The position numbers and the translations under genes are program-made. A stretch of DNA of 64,000 nucleotides from NCEH01 sp040049195 (lineage in GTDB: Bacteria > Pseudomonadota > Alphaproteobacteria > Rhizobiales > Xanthobacteraceae): assembly GCF_040049195.1 (NCBI RefSeq), contig NZ_JBDZDL010000001.1; one strand, given 5' to 3'. Shown here piece by piece: positions 52,852-62,388 of the stretch. The notes beneath the pieces are model-generated. The model was given only the letters and a program-made list of their open reading frames with translations, searched no databases and had not been told where the DNA came from. Numbering within the stretch: position 1 is the first letter of the stretch; each line of letters starts with the position of its first letter.

Positions 52852-55659
52852 TCAGGCGGGAATGGCGCGGCGGGGCGGCTCTTCCTCGTCGAACGAGCCC
52901 TCGAACACCGTGATCAGCGCGCGCCGGATCGCCGATTGGCGGGCCGCACCCGTGATCTTCGCGCCCATCAGGTCGGTGACATAGAACACGTCCACCGCCC
53001 GCTCGCCGAACGTCGCCACATGGGCCGAGGCGATGTTGAGGTTGAGCCGCGACAAGGTGTTCGTCAGCTCGAACAGCAGACCGGGCCGGTCGAGGCCGGA
53101 CACCTCCACCACCGTGTGCCGGTTCGACCAGGCATTGTTCACCGTCACCTCCGGCTCCACCGAGAAGGTGCGGCGGGCCTTGGGCAGCTTGCGGGCCATT
53201 ACTTCCGGCAGGCGCACTTCCCCGGTCAGCGCTTTTTCGATGGAGACGCGGATGCGCTGGGCGCGGCGTTCCTCGTCCTCGTCGCGGTCGAAGGCGCGGC
53301 GGATGGCGATGGTGTCCAGCGCCAGCCCGTCGGTGGTGGTGGAAATCTGCGCATCCACGATGTTCGCGCCCGCCGCCGCGCAGGCGCCGGCGATCACGGA
53401 CAGGAGCTTGGGATGGTCGGGGGCGAGCACCGTCAGCTCGGTGATGCCGCGGGCCGGCTCCACATCCGCATGGGTGGTGAGGGTCTGCCCGGCGGCTTCC
53501 ATCTCGGTGATGAAGCGGGCGTGCCGCACCTTGGTGTCGAGGTCGGTGCGCAGCCAGTAGGAGGGGTAATGGCGCGCCGAATAGGCGTTCACATCCTCCT
53601 CGCTCCAGTCGCTCAGCGCGTGGCGCAGCTGGGCCTGGGCCACCTTCACGCGCTTGCCGCGATCCACCTCCGAGAAGCCGCCGGTCAGCATGGGCTCGGT
53701 TTCGTAATAGAGCGTGCGCAGAAGCTGCGCCTTCCAGCCGTTCCAGGTGCCCGGACCCACCGCGCGGATGTCCGCCGTGGTGAGGATGGTCAGCAGCTTC
53801 ATGCGGTCGAGATTCTGCACCACGGCGGCGAAATTCTCGATGGTCCGCCGGTCGGAGAGGTCGCGCGACTGGGCGACCGTGGACATGACCAGATGCTGCT
53901 CCACCAGCCAGGAAACGGTCTCCGTCTCGGCGGCGCTGAGGCCGAGACGCGGGCACACGCGCCGCGCCACGCGGGCGCCGGCGATGGAATGGTCTTCCGG
54001 CCGGCCCTTGGCGATGTCGTGCAGCAGCAGCGCCACATAGAGCAGGTGGCGCTGGGGCTTCAGGGTGAGCATCAGCTCGTTGGCGAGCGCATTCTCGGGA
54101 TTGGTGTTGCGCTCGATCTCCGAGAGAATGCCGATGCAGCGCAGCAGGTGCTCGTCCACCGTATAGTGGTGGTACATGTTGAATTGCATCATCGCCACGA
54201 CCTTGCCGAACTCCGGCAGGAAGCGGCCCAGCACGCCCACCTCGTTCATCCGCCGCAGCACCGTTTCCGGCGTGTTCTTGGAGCAGATGATCTCCAGGAA
54301 CAGGCGGTTCGCCTCCGGGTTCTCGCGCAGCTTCTGGTCGATCAGCGAGAGGGAGCTCGCGGCCAGGCGCATGGCATCGGGATGCAGCGCGAGGTTGCGC
54401 TTGTCGGCGATGTGGAACATCCGCAGGAAGTTCACGCCGTCGCGCACGAACGCCAGATCGTCGGCGACGTTGAGGCGCTCGGTATCGATGACGAAGTCGG
54501 CGCTCTCCTTCAGCTTGGTGCGCTTGGTGCCGCTGCGCAGGCGATCCACCATGCCCTTGAGGCCGGGCACCGGCTTTTCGTGCCGCGCCTCAAGCCCGGC
54601 GGAGAGGATGGCGGTGAGATCGCCCACGTCCTTCGCCACCAGGAAATAATGCTTCATGAAGCGCTCGACGTCGCGCTGGCCGGGATGCTCGGTATAGCCG
54701 AGGCGCTGGGCCATCTCGCGCTGCAGGTCGAAGGAGAGGCGTTCCTCCGGCCGGCCGGTGAGGAAGTGCAGATGGCAGCGCACCGACCAGAGGAAATCCT
54801 CGCAGCGGGTGAACAGCCGGGCCTCATCGCGGGTGAACACGCCCTTGGAGACCAGCTCGCCGGTGGAGCGCACGCGATAGACGTATTTGGCGATCCAGAA
54901 CAGCGTGTGCAGGTCGCGCAGGCCGCCCTTGCCGTCCTTCACATTGGGCTCGACCAGATAGCGCGATTGGCCCGCCTTGCGCAGGCGCTCCTCGCGCTCG
55001 GCCATCTTGGCGGTGACGAATTCGGCGGCGGTGCCTTCCACCACTTCCTTGTCGAAGCGGGTTTCCAGATCCTCGAACAGGGCCTTGTCGCCCACCAGGA
55101 AGCGCGCTTCCAGGATCGAGGTGCGGATGGTGATGTCGGCGCGCGCCTGGCGCAGGCATTCCTCGACCGAGCGCGTGGCGTGGCCCACCTTCAGGCCGAG
55201 ATCCCACAGCATGTAGAGCATCGCCTCGGCGACGCTCTCGCCCCAGGCGGTCTGCTTGTAGGGCAGCACGAACAGGATGTCGGTGTCCGAGCCCGGCGCC
55301 AGCATGCCGCGGCCATAGCCACCCACCGCCACCACCGCCATGCGCTCGGCGCGGGAGGGGTTGTCGATGGGATAAAGGATGGTGGTCGCGACTTCGTGAA
55401 CCGCGGCGATGATCGCATCCTGGAGCGCGGACAGGCGCACCGAGCAGCAGCGCCCGCAGCCGTCCTCCATGAGCAGGCGCTCGGCTTCCACATTCCCTTC
55501 GGAGAGCGCCTGCTTGAGGCGCGCCACCACGGCGCGGCGCAGCTCCACCTCGCGTCCCGCATGGGCCTTGGCGATGTCGAGGACCTCGGCCTTCATGAGG
55601 CGGCCCAGGAACGGTTCGCCGATCGTGCGATGACCCTTAGGAATGCGGAGCGTGCTCAT
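52852..55659 (-). CDS. glnD: bifunctional PII uridylyltransferase/uridylyl-removing enzyme GlnD
   Basis: GlnD senses glutamine and modifies PII proteins, controlling nitrogen metabolism. From ATG at 55659 the protein is 935 aa. It has the nucleotidyltransferase motif GGYGRGMLAPGSDTD near residue 110, an HD domain with LLHDIAKGRPEDHS near 510 and two ACT domains at the C-terminus (from about 720 and 830). A TTG at 55695 would add 12 residues. Divergent from the class A PBP gene. Confidence 0.97.
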   Translation of the reverse strand: MSTLRIPKGHRTIGEPFLGRLMKAEVLDIAKAHAGREVELRRAVVARLKQALSEGNVEAERLLMEDGCGRCCSVRLSALQDAIIAAVHEVATTILYPIDNPSRAERMAVVAVGGYGRGMLAPGSDTDILFVLPYKQTAWGESVAEAMLYMLWDLGLKVGHATRSVEECLRQARADITIRTSILEARFLVGDKALFEDLETRFDKEVVEGTAAEFVTAKMAEREERLRKAGQSRYLVEPNVKDGKGGLRDLHTLFWIAKYVYRVRSTGELVSKGVFTRDEARLFTRCEDFLWSVRCHLHFLTGRPEERLSFDLQREMAQRLGYTEHPGQRDVERFMKHYFLVAKDVGDLTAILSAGLEARHEKPVPGLKGMVDRLRSGTKRTKLKESADFVIDTERLNVADDLAFVRDGVNFLRMFHIADKRNLALHPDAMRLAASSLSLIDQKLRENPEANRLFLEIICSKNTPETVLRRMNEVGVLGRFLPEFGKVVAMMQFNMYHHYTVDEHLLRCIGILSEIERNTNPENALANELMLTLKPQRHLLYVALLLHDIAKGRPEDHSIAGARVARRVCPRLGLSAAETETVSWLVEQHLVMSTVAQSRDLSDRRTIENFAAVVQNLDRMKLLTILTTADIRAVGPGTWNGWKAQLLRTLYYETEPMLTGGFSEVDRGKRVKVAQAQLRHALSDWSEEDVNAYSARHYPSYWLRTDLDTKVRHARFITEMEAAGQTLTTHADVEPARGITELTVLAPDHPKLLSVIAGACAAAGANIVDAQISTTTDGLALDTIAIRRAFDRDEDEERRAQRIRVSIEKALTGEVRLPEVMARKLPKARRTFSVEPEVTVNNAWSNRHTVVEVSGLDRPGLLFELTNTLSRLNLNIASAHVATFGERAVDVFYVTDLMGAKITGAARQSAIRRALITVFEGSFDEEEPPRRAIPA

Positions 55660-55732
55660 GCCAGATACCGGGCGGCCTGAATTCTTGCGGCCCAAAAGCG
55701 AGCCGAGCTTTCCGCTTTATCGCAATCGTGCG

Positions 55733-55747
55733 GCGCCGTCACGGCGC
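55733..55747. repeat. GC palindrome in glnD/PBP gap
   Basis: GCGCCGT-C-ACGGCGC is a perfect 7-bp inverted repeat with a one-base centre, in the middle of the divergent glnD/PBP gap. Possible regulator site; nothing else supports it. Confidence 0.3.
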
Positions 55748-55785
55748 GCTGCGGGGATAAGCGGGCCGGTTTTTCGCCTGTTCCA

Positions 55786-55800
55786 TTAACCGCCCCTTAA
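55786..55800. promoter_or_regulatory. CtrA-type site upstream of class A PBP
   Basis: TTAACCGCCCCTTAA is an exact TTAA-N7-TTAA, the consensus of the alphaproteobacterial cell-cycle regulator CtrA, 56 bases before the PBP start codon. In a GC-rich gap this match is unlikely by chance. Confidence 0.65.
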
Positions 55801-55856
55801 ATGGCCGCAATCGAAGGTCGTTTAGGTCTGCTCACGGAGCGGCGGACGGAACATTC

Positions 55857-58136
55857 ATGGCGTGGAGAGGCAAAGGCGAAGGGGAACGGCGGGAGCCTCT
55901 GTTGGAGCGCCCGGAGAGCCTGTTCGACATCCGCCTCGACGCGACCGACCGGCCCGGCGGCATTCCCCACGAGGAAAAACCGCGCGCAGCGTCGGCAAAC
56001 CCGAAGACCCGCCGGCGGGCCGAACCCGGCTTTGCCGAAGGCGCGGGGGAGCTTGAGGAGGACAGCGCCGTCACCCGTCGCCCGTCCCGAGCCGCATCCG
56101 TGCGCGGCGAGAGCCGCCATGAACGCGCCGCCGAGCCCGCGCGCCGGGCCGAGGTGCGTGGTAAGTCTCGCAAGCGCCGGCGCGGCTTCTTTTCCCTGTT
56201 CGGCCTCATCAAATGGGGCTTGATCCTCGGCCTGTGGGCGGTGCTGGCGGTGGCCGGCGTGGTCGCCTACGAGGCCTCCAAGCTGCCCTCCATGCAGACC
56301 TTGATGGTGCCGAAGCGCCCGCCCACCGTGATGATCCAGGCGGCGGACGGCAAGCCGCTGGCCACGCGCGGCGACATGGGCGGCGCGGCCGTGCCGCTGA
56401 AGGAACTGCCCGCCTATCTGCCCAAGGCCTTCATCGCCATCGAGGACCGGCGCTTCTACGATCACTGGGGCATCGACACGCTGGGCCTCGCGCGCGCCGT
56501 GTTCACCAACCTCACCTCGGGGCGCGTGCGCCAGGGCGGCTCGACGCTGACCCAGCAATTGGCGAAGAACCTGTTTCTCACCCAGGAGCGCACCTTCTCC
56601 CGCAAGATCCAGGAGGTGGTGCTGGCGCTGTGGCTGGAGAAGAAATTCTCCAAGGCCGAGATCCTCGACCTCTATATGAACCGGGTCTATTTCGGCTCTG
56701 GAGCGTATGGGGTGGAAGCCGCCGCCCAGCGCTATTTCGGCAAGTCGGCGCGCAATGTGACGCTCTCCGAAGCGGCCATGCTGGCGGGCATCGTGAACGC
56801 ACCCTCGCGCCTTGCCCCCACGCGCAACCTGAAGGCCGCGCAGGACCGCGCCGCGCTGGTGCTGGTCGCCATGCGCGAGCAGGGGCTGATCAGCCCCGAC
56901 ATGGCCAAGACCGCGCTCGCGCGCCCGGCCACGGTGGCCAAGCCCACGGGCCCCGAATCCATCGGCTATGTGGCCGATTGGGTGATGGAGCAGATGGATT
57001 CCTACGTGGGCGAATTGTCCGGCGACGTGACGGTGCGCACCACCATCGACGCCAATCTGCAATCGGTCGCCCAGGCGGCGGTCAGCGATACGCTGGCGAA
57101 ATCCGGCGCGAAATATGGCGTCGGCCAGGGCGCGCTGGTTTCGCTCGATACCGACGGGGCGGTGAAGGCGCTGGTGGGCGGGCGTTCCTATGAGGACAGC
57201 CAGTACAATCGCGCGGTGACCGCGCGCCGCCAGCCGGGGTCCTCCTTCAAGCCGTTCGTCTATCTCACCGCCCTGGAACGCGGGCTCACCCCGGACACGG
57301 TGCGCGAGGATGCGCCGATCCAGCTCAAGGGCTGGCGGCCGGAGAATGCCAGCCACGAATATCGCGGGCCGGTCACGCTGCAGACCGCGCTCGCCCTGTC
57401 GCTGAACACGGTTTCGGTGCGGCTCGCGCTGGAGGTGGGGCCCAAGGCCATCGTCGCCACCGCCAAGCGCCTCGGCATCGCGTCCCCGCTCGATCCCAAC
57501 CCCTCGATTGCGCTCGGCACGTCGGAAGTCTCGGTGCTGGAGCTCGCCGCCGCCTATACGCCGTTCGCCAATGGCGGCATCGGCGTCATTCCCTATGTGA
57601 TCGACAGCGTGAAGGGCGCCGACGGCAAGGTGCTCTATGCCCGCACCACCTCCGGGCCGGGCCGGGTGGTGGCGCCGGAATACGTCTCCATGATGAACCA
57701 CATGATGGAGGAGACGCTGATCTCCGGCACCGGCCGGCGCGCCGAGCTTCCCGGCTGGGACGCGGCCGGCAAGACCGGCACCTCGCAGGATTATCGCGAC
57801 GCCTGGTTCGTCGGCTATACGGCCCGCTTCGTCACCGCCGTATGGCTGGGGAACGATGATTCCTCGCCCACCAAGAAAGCCTCGGGCGCGAACCTGCCGG
57901 CGGAGATCTGGAGCCGCTACATGAAGGTGGCGCACCAGGGCGTGCCGATTGCCGAACTGCCCGGCGGCGCCCGCTCGCCGGGCTTCGGCCTGCCCCTGCC
58001 TCCGGGCGCGGTGCCGGACGAGGCGCCGCCCGCCGTGGTCGGCCAGATCCCCCAACAGGGCCCGCCGCCGCAGCAGCAGGAACCCATGACGCTGGACCGC
58101 TGGTTCGTGGATACGTTCCTGGGCGGGAGGCGGTGA
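55857..58136 (+). CDS. class A penicillin-binding protein (PBP1A-type)
   Basis: A bifunctional peptidoglycan glycosyltransferase/transpeptidase. The 759-aa protein has a long charged cytoplasmic N-terminus (about 110 residues) and one membrane helix at about 116-138. The glycosyltransferase domain has catalytic E196 in IEDRRFYDHWG and GGSTLTQQL. The transpeptidase domain has the nucleophile S462 in SSFK (462-465), SLN and KTGTS. The C-terminus is rich in Pro/Gln. A CtrA-type site precedes the gene. Confidence 0.96.
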   Translation: MAWRGKGEGERREPLLERPESLFDIRLDATDRPGGIPHEEKPRAASANPKTRRRAEPGFAEGAGELEEDSAVTRRPSRAASVRGESRHERAAEPARRAEVRGKSRKRRRGFFSLFGLIKWGLILGLWAVLAVAGVVAYEASKLPSMQTLMVPKRPPTVMIQAADGKPLATRGDMGGAAVPLKELPAYLPKAFIAIEDRRFYDHWGIDTLGLARAVFTNLTSGRVRQGGSTLTQQLAKNLFLTQERTFSRKIQEVVLALWLEKKFSKAEILDLYMNRVYFGSGAYGVEAAAQRYFGKSARNVTLSEAAMLAGIVNAPSRLAPTRNLKAAQDRAALVLVAMREQGLISPDMAKTALARPATVAKPTGPESIGYVADWVMEQMDSYVGELSGDVTVRTTIDANLQSVAQAAVSDTLAKSGAKYGVGQGALVSLDTDGAVKALVGGRSYEDSQYNRAVTARRQPGSSFKPFVYLTALERGLTPDTVREDAPIQLKGWRPENASHEYRGPVTLQTALALSLNTVSVRLALEVGPKAIVATAKRLGIASPLDPNPSIALGTSEVSVLELAAAYTPFANGGIGVIPYVIDSVKGADGKVLYARTTSGPGRVVAPEYVSMMNHMMEETLISGTGRRAELPGWDAAGKTGTSQDYRDAWFVGYTARFVTAVWLGNDDSSPTKKASGANLPAEIWSRYMKVAHQGVPIAELPGGARSPGFGLPLPPGAVPDEAPPAVVGQIPQQGPPPQQQEPMTLDRWFVDTFLGGRR

Positions 58137-58344
58137 CGGAAAGGCTCAGGGAAGCCCTCGCGGCGCGGAAGACCTGGGCGGCCGTCCGAGCTTAGACGCG
58201 CGATCCGCGCGGCACCGGCGGTCCTGAATGTCCTGTTCCCATCGCCCGTTATGTCGAATTTCCCGCCCCGGGCGCGATTAGGGTAGGCTGGAGATTGCGG
58301 TACCGCGCTGCGCTGCTGCGGTCCGAGCCCCGAGAGGAGGAGGC

Positions 58345-59082
58345 ATGAAAGACGTTTTTCGGGTGGTGATCCTCGGGGCGGCATGTGTGCTGCTGGGCAT
58401 CGGCATCGGCTTTGCCGTGGCGGCCACCTTCTGGGATCGGCTCCTCCTCGGCATCAATGACGCGCACCGCTCCGATTGGCTGGGCTTCACCGGCGCGGTC
58501 CTCGGCGCCCTTGCCACGGTCACGGCGGGCGGGCTCGCCTATCTGGGGGTGCTCTACAGTCATTCCGTCAGCACGCGCGACGACGCCGTGCATCGCATCA
58601 CCGGCTATCTGGCGACCCTGCGGAATCTTTATGCCAGCTGGCTTGAGCTGAAGGATATGCCGGAGGAGGATCCAAACCGGCTGCTCAAGATCCATACGTT
58701 GCAGAGCCAGCTGGTCCGGCCGGAAGTCGCCGTCGCGCTATACGATTCAATCCTGCAGGAGGACCAGGTGCCGGTCTTCCTGTTCTGCAACACGCTGCAT
58801 GTCGCCTTGACCCACGGGCACCCGCACCAGCATAACGCCGCCGCCATAGCTCTCTACATCTTCGAGGACATCACCCGCGCCCTGACCATCCGCAAACGGC
58901 TTCTGGAGGAAGGCATGCCGCTTCGGAAGGTGCAGGGAACGAAGTTTCTGACGCCGCAGCCTTACATCAAGGCACTGTCCGACGGTCAGACCGATGAGCT
59001 GGCGGCAAAGAAGGCGTGGGTTTTTACCGAACCCGGACAACCCCCGGCCGCCGTGCCCGGCCCCCTCGTCACCGAGGCCTGA
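58345..59082 (+). CDS. membrane protein of unknown function
   Basis: A 245-aa protein with a good ribosome site (GAGGAGGAGG before ATG). Two membrane segments are visible, at about residues 7-29 and 49-71, followed by a soluble C-terminal part of about 170 residues. The soluble part has no motif I know; the stretch LTHGHPHQHN is histidine-rich, and the tail is proline-rich. The frame has normal high-GC codon use and is probably a real gene. It lies after the PBP gene with a 208-base gap, so a link to it is unproven. Confidence 0.7.
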   Translation: MKDVFRVVILGAACVLLGIGIGFAVAATFWDRLLLGINDAHRSDWLGFTGAVLGALATVTAGGLAYLGVLYSHSVSTRDDAVHRITGYLATLRNLYASWLELKDMPEEDPNRLLKIHTLQSQLVRPEVAVALYDSILQEDQVPVFLFCNTLHVALTHGHPHQHNAAAIALYIFEDITRALTIRKRLLEEGMPLRKVQGTKFLTPQPYIKALSDGQTDELAAKKAWVFTEPGQPPAAVPGPLVTEA

Positions 59083-59576
59083 GCCGAAAAGCGCCGGGCG
59101 CGCAGAGCGGCGAGACCTTCACCAGCATCAGGGCGAGAGGGGCAATCGGCTGAGCGAGGCGGCAACCGCGTTGCATGTCGCACAGCTCCTGTCGCGGAAC
59201 CGGTCGCCGGTTCTTCCGGAAGGTCGAGCGGTGCGGCACGGCCTTTCTCGCCTTCCGGTACCGGCGAACCATCAAGTCGAGGCTGGCGGTGCGGGGCGGA
59301 AGGGCGAGGGTTTGCGAACATTTACGCGCGCGCCGAACATCATCTCGCAGAAGTTCGCGGAAACGGCGGTTTCGTCCGCCGAACCCGCGCGGAGAAACAC
59401 ATTCCCGCGCCGTTCGTCTTCCCTAAGTCAATGTTTCACATGAAACATTTGACCGGAAGCACAGCCTTTGCGGGCGATCCGGCCGGATGACCCCGGCCGG
59501 ACCCCGGCTTTTTGGGCGCGATTTTTTTGAACGCAAATCTGAATTCGAAAAATCGGGACGCGGAAACCGCCCGGGC
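59083..59576. other. intergenic region with parS-like palindrome
   Basis: A 494-base gap between the unknown membrane protein and the pepF stop. Several overlapping short open frames exist, but none has a ribosome site or any familiar motif, so no gene is called. It contains the palindrome at 59432-59447 and a T-run at 59521-59528. Confidence 0.5.
59430..59449. repeat. parS-like palindrome
   Basis: AATGTTTCA-CA-TGAAACATT has perfect 9-bp arms. Its core TGTTTCACATGAAACA (59432-59447) is one base from the chromosomal parS consensus TGTTTCACGTGAAACA, the ParB loading site. The flanks GTCAA and TTGAC extend the symmetry with a one-base bulge. Confidence 0.5.
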
Positions 59577-61409
59577 TCAGGCCGCTTCCATCTCTTCCAG
59601 CTCGGTGATCATGCTCTCGATCAGCGACAGGCCGGTCTGCCAGAAGGCCGGGTCGCGGGCGTCGAGGCCGAATGGGGCCAGAAGCTGCGCATGATGCTTG
59701 GTGCCGCCCGCCGCCAGCATGGCGAGATAGCGTTCCGCGAACCCGTCCGCCGCCTTCTCATAGACCGCATAGAGCGAGTTCACGAGGCAATCTCCGAAGG
59801 CATAGGCATAGACATAGAAGGGCGAATGGATGAAGTGCGGGATGTAGGTCCAGAAGGTCTCATATCCGGCGCTCAGGTGGATCGCCGGGCCGAGGCTCTC
59901 GGTCTGCACCTGCATCCAGATTTCGCCGATCCGCTCGGCGGTCAATTCGCCCTGGCGGCGCTCGGTGTGGACGTGCCGCTCGAAGGTGTAGAAGGCGGTC
60001 TGGCGCACCACCGTGTTGATCATGTCCTCCACCTTCTGCGCCAGCATCACCTTGCGGGCCTGCGGCGTCTCGGCCTGGGCGAGCAGGCGGCGGAAGGTGA
60101 GCATCTCGCCGAACACGGAAGCGGTCTCGGCGAGGGTGAGCGGGGTCGGCGCCATCAGCGCACCCTGGCGGGCGGCCAGCACCTGGTGCACGCCGTGCCC
60201 CAGCTCATGGGCGAGCGTCATCACGTCGCGCGGCTTGCCCTGGTAGTTCAGCAGCACATAAGGGTGCGCGGACGGCACGGTCGGGTGCGCGAAGGCGCCG
60301 GGCGACTTGCCGGGGCGCACCGGCGCGTCGATCCAGTTCTTCTCGAAGAAGGTGCCGGCGATGTCCGCCATCTTGGGCGAGAAGGTGCGGTAGGCGCCGA
60401 GCACGGTCTCGCGCGCCTCGCTCCAGCCGATGTCGCGGGTGGCGACGCGGGGCAGGGGGGCGTTGCGGTCCCAGAACTCCAGCTTGTCCTTGCCGAACCA
60501 TTTGGCCTTCAAGGCGTAATAGCGGTGCGAGAGGCGCGGATAGCTGGCGCCGATGGCCGCCACCATGGCGTCCACCACCTCGTTCTCCACCCGGTTCGCC
60601 AGATGGCGCGAGGCGGCCACATCGGTGAAGCCGCGCCAGCGGTCGGAGATTTCCTTGTCCTTGGCCAGCGTGTTGGTGATGAGGGTGAACAGGCGCACGT
60701 TCTTGCCGAACGTGTCGGCAAGCGCGAGGCCGGCCGCCTTGCGCACGCTCTCCTGCGGATCCTGCATCAGGTTCAGCGTCGGCTCGATGGCCAGTTCCTG
60801 CCCGTTCACAGTGAAGCGCAGGGCCGACATGGTCTCGTCGAACAGCCGGCTCCAGGCGCCGCGCGAGGGATTGGACTTCTCGTGGAACAGCTGCTCGATC
60901 CGGTCCTCGAGCTGATAGGGCTTGTCGGCCCGCAGGTCCTCGATCCACGGCCGGTAATGGCCGAGCGCGGCCGCCGCCATGGCGCCTTCCAGCGCCGCAT
61001 CGTCCAGCCGGTTCATCTCCAGCGTGAAAAACAGCAGGTGAGTGGAGGCGTCGGTCAGCCGCTCCTGGATGTCGCCGTAGAATTTGGCGCGGGCGGGGTC
61101 GGAGGTGTCGCCGGCATAGACCAGGCTGCCGTAGGAGGCGATGCGGCCGAGCAGGTCGTCGATGGCTTCATAGCGCCGGACCGCCTCGGCCAGCTTGTCG
61201 CCGGCGTCGGGCGCCGCGAGCAGATCGGCGAGCTTGCCCTTATAGGCATCCTCGAACGCCTTGCATTCCAGGTCCGCCTTATCCAGGTCCGCCTTCAGCT
61301 CGGGCGCGTCCATGGCGGAATAGAGGTCGGTGAGGTTCCATTCGGGCAGCGCCTCGGCGCCGGGGGCGGCGGCGGTGGCGGCGGGTGCGAATGTCGCGGA
61401 ACCGGGCAT
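59577..61409 (-). CDS. pepF: oligoendopeptidase F (M3 family)
   Basis: A cytoplasmic zinc metallopeptidase that cuts oligopeptides of about 7-17 residues. From ATG at 61409 (GGAGG with a short spacer) the protein is 610 aa. The zinc motif HELGH is in LAHELGHGVHQ near residue 390; the third ligand glutamate is expected in the downstream TASVFGEM stretch. An in-frame frame up to 61517 lacks family character. Confidence 0.95.
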   Translation of the reverse strand: MPGSATFAPAATAAAPGAEALPEWNLTDLYSAMDAPELKADLDKADLECKAFEDAYKGKLADLLAAPDAGDKLAEAVRRYEAIDDLLGRIASYGSLVYAGDTSDPARAKFYGDIQERLTDASTHLLFFTLEMNRLDDAALEGAMAAAALGHYRPWIEDLRADKPYQLEDRIEQLFHEKSNPSRGAWSRLFDETMSALRFTVNGQELAIEPTLNLMQDPQESVRKAAGLALADTFGKNVRLFTLITNTLAKDKEISDRWRGFTDVAASRHLANRVENEVVDAMVAAIGASYPRLSHRYYALKAKWFGKDKLEFWDRNAPLPRVATRDIGWSEARETVLGAYRTFSPKMADIAGTFFEKNWIDAPVRPGKSPGAFAHPTVPSAHPYVLLNYQGKPRDVMTLAHELGHGVHQVLAARQGALMAPTPLTLAETASVFGEMLTFRRLLAQAETPQARKVMLAQKVEDMINTVVRQTAFYTFERHVHTERRQGELTAERIGEIWMQVQTESLGPAIHLSAGYETFWTYIPHFIHSPFYVYAYAFGDCLVNSLYAVYEKAADGFAERYLAMLAAGGTKHHAQLLAPFGLDARDPAFWQTGLSLIESMITELEEMEAA

Positions 61410-61541
61410 GAGACCTCCAGAAAAGGGAAAAGGGCCGAACGCTCTTTTGCTCCGCCCGTCATAGCGCGCGGGGCCTGCCCCCTCAACGGCGGCGTGGCGG
61501 GTTGGATCCCGATCCATAGGACAGACGCGGGCGGGCCAAGG

Positions 61542-61556
61542 TTACATCTGTCTTAA
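61542..61556. promoter_or_regulatory. CtrA-like site (one mismatch) upstream of response regulator
   Basis: TTACATCTGTCTTAA reads TTAC-N7-TTAA, one base from the CtrA consensus. It lies 43 bases before the regulator's ATG in the gap divergent with pepF. Tentative. Confidence 0.3.
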
Positions 61557-61599
61557 CCATCTTGGCGGAAGCTTGGCGAATCAGCCGTATCGGATTGCC

Positions 61600-62277
61600 A
61601 TGACCGCTCGCATCCTCTTGGTGGAAGACGATCTTCTCGAACGCCGCCGGCTCGAATCGAGCCTTAGCCATCTCGGTTACACCTGCACCAGCGTCGGCGA
61701 CGGCGATGCCGCCTTGGCGCGCCTCGCCGTGGAAGCGTTCGACTGCGTGCTGCTCGACCTGGTCCTGCCGGGCCTGGACGGGCTGGGCGTGCTCGGCGCG
61801 CTGCGGGCGCGCGGTTGCCCGGTGCCGGTGGTGGCGTGCGTCACACCGGGCGGCCTGGACGCGGTGGCTTCGGCGATCCGCCTGGGCGCGCGCGATTTCG
61901 TGGTGAAGCCGGTGGGAGCGCTCCGCCTGAAGGTCGCGATCACCAATGCGGTCGCCCTGGCGAATCTCGTTCGGGAGGAAGCGCGGGCGCGTGCGGATCG
62001 ACACAATGTCGTGACGCTCACTCCCGTGCCGGAGGTGGAAGACCCAGCGGAAGACCCCTCGCCCCAGGTGGCGCTGATCGATCCGCACGGCCACGTGCGG
62101 GCGCTCGTCCAGATCGAGGAAGAGGCGATCCGCGCGGCCGTAACCCTTTATGGCGGGCGGATGAGCGAGGTCGCGCGGCGGCTCGGAATCGGGCGGTCGA
62201 CGCTCTACCGTCGCCTGAACGCGCTCGGCTTAGCTGTGACGGAACCATACCGCCCGCAGGCGGTTGCCGCCGAGTAG
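61600..62277 (+). CDS. REC-Fis type response regulator
   Basis: A 225-aa regulator with a receiver domain (EDD at 9-11, phospho-acceptor D53 in LLDLVLPGLDG, lysine in VVKPVG) and a C-terminal Fis-type helix-turn-helix (GGRMSEVARRLGIGRSTLYRRL). There is no AAA+ domain, so it is like ActR/RegA or a truncated NtrC-type regulator. No kinase gene is adjacent, so it is an orphan here. A TTG at 61573 is an alternative start. Confidence 0.88.
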   Translation: MTARILLVEDDLLERRRLESSLSHLGYTCTSVGDGDAALARLAVEAFDCVLLDLVLPGLDGLGVLGALRARGCPVPVVACVTPGGLDAVASAIRLGARDFVVKPVGALRLKVAITNAVALANLVREEARARADRHNVVTLTPVPEVEDPAEDPSPQVALIDPHGHVRALVQIEEEAIRAAVTLYGGRMSEVARRLGIGRSTLYRRLNALGLAVTEPYRPQAVAAE

Positions 62278-62388
62278 CAAACGTGGAAAAAGCCGTCACG
62301 CCAACGCTTGTGAGTTGATGCGCGGCGGCACTCAGGCAAGCTTCCGGTGCGAGGAAGGTTGGCGTCGGCAAGGGATTTGGAGAGGCCT

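Noticed and set aside
52687..55680. Open frame of 997 codons on the plus strand across glnD
   Set aside because: It mirrors glnD in the opposite strand, with biased composition and no ribosome site or domain. glnD is secure.
55797..58055. Open frame of 752 codons opposite the class A PBP gene
   Set aside because: Shadow of the PBP gene: His/Arg/Gly-rich and without any motif.
59083..59443. Short overlapping open frames in the gap before pepF
   Set aside because: No ribosome sites, no motifs, composition as in shadow frames.
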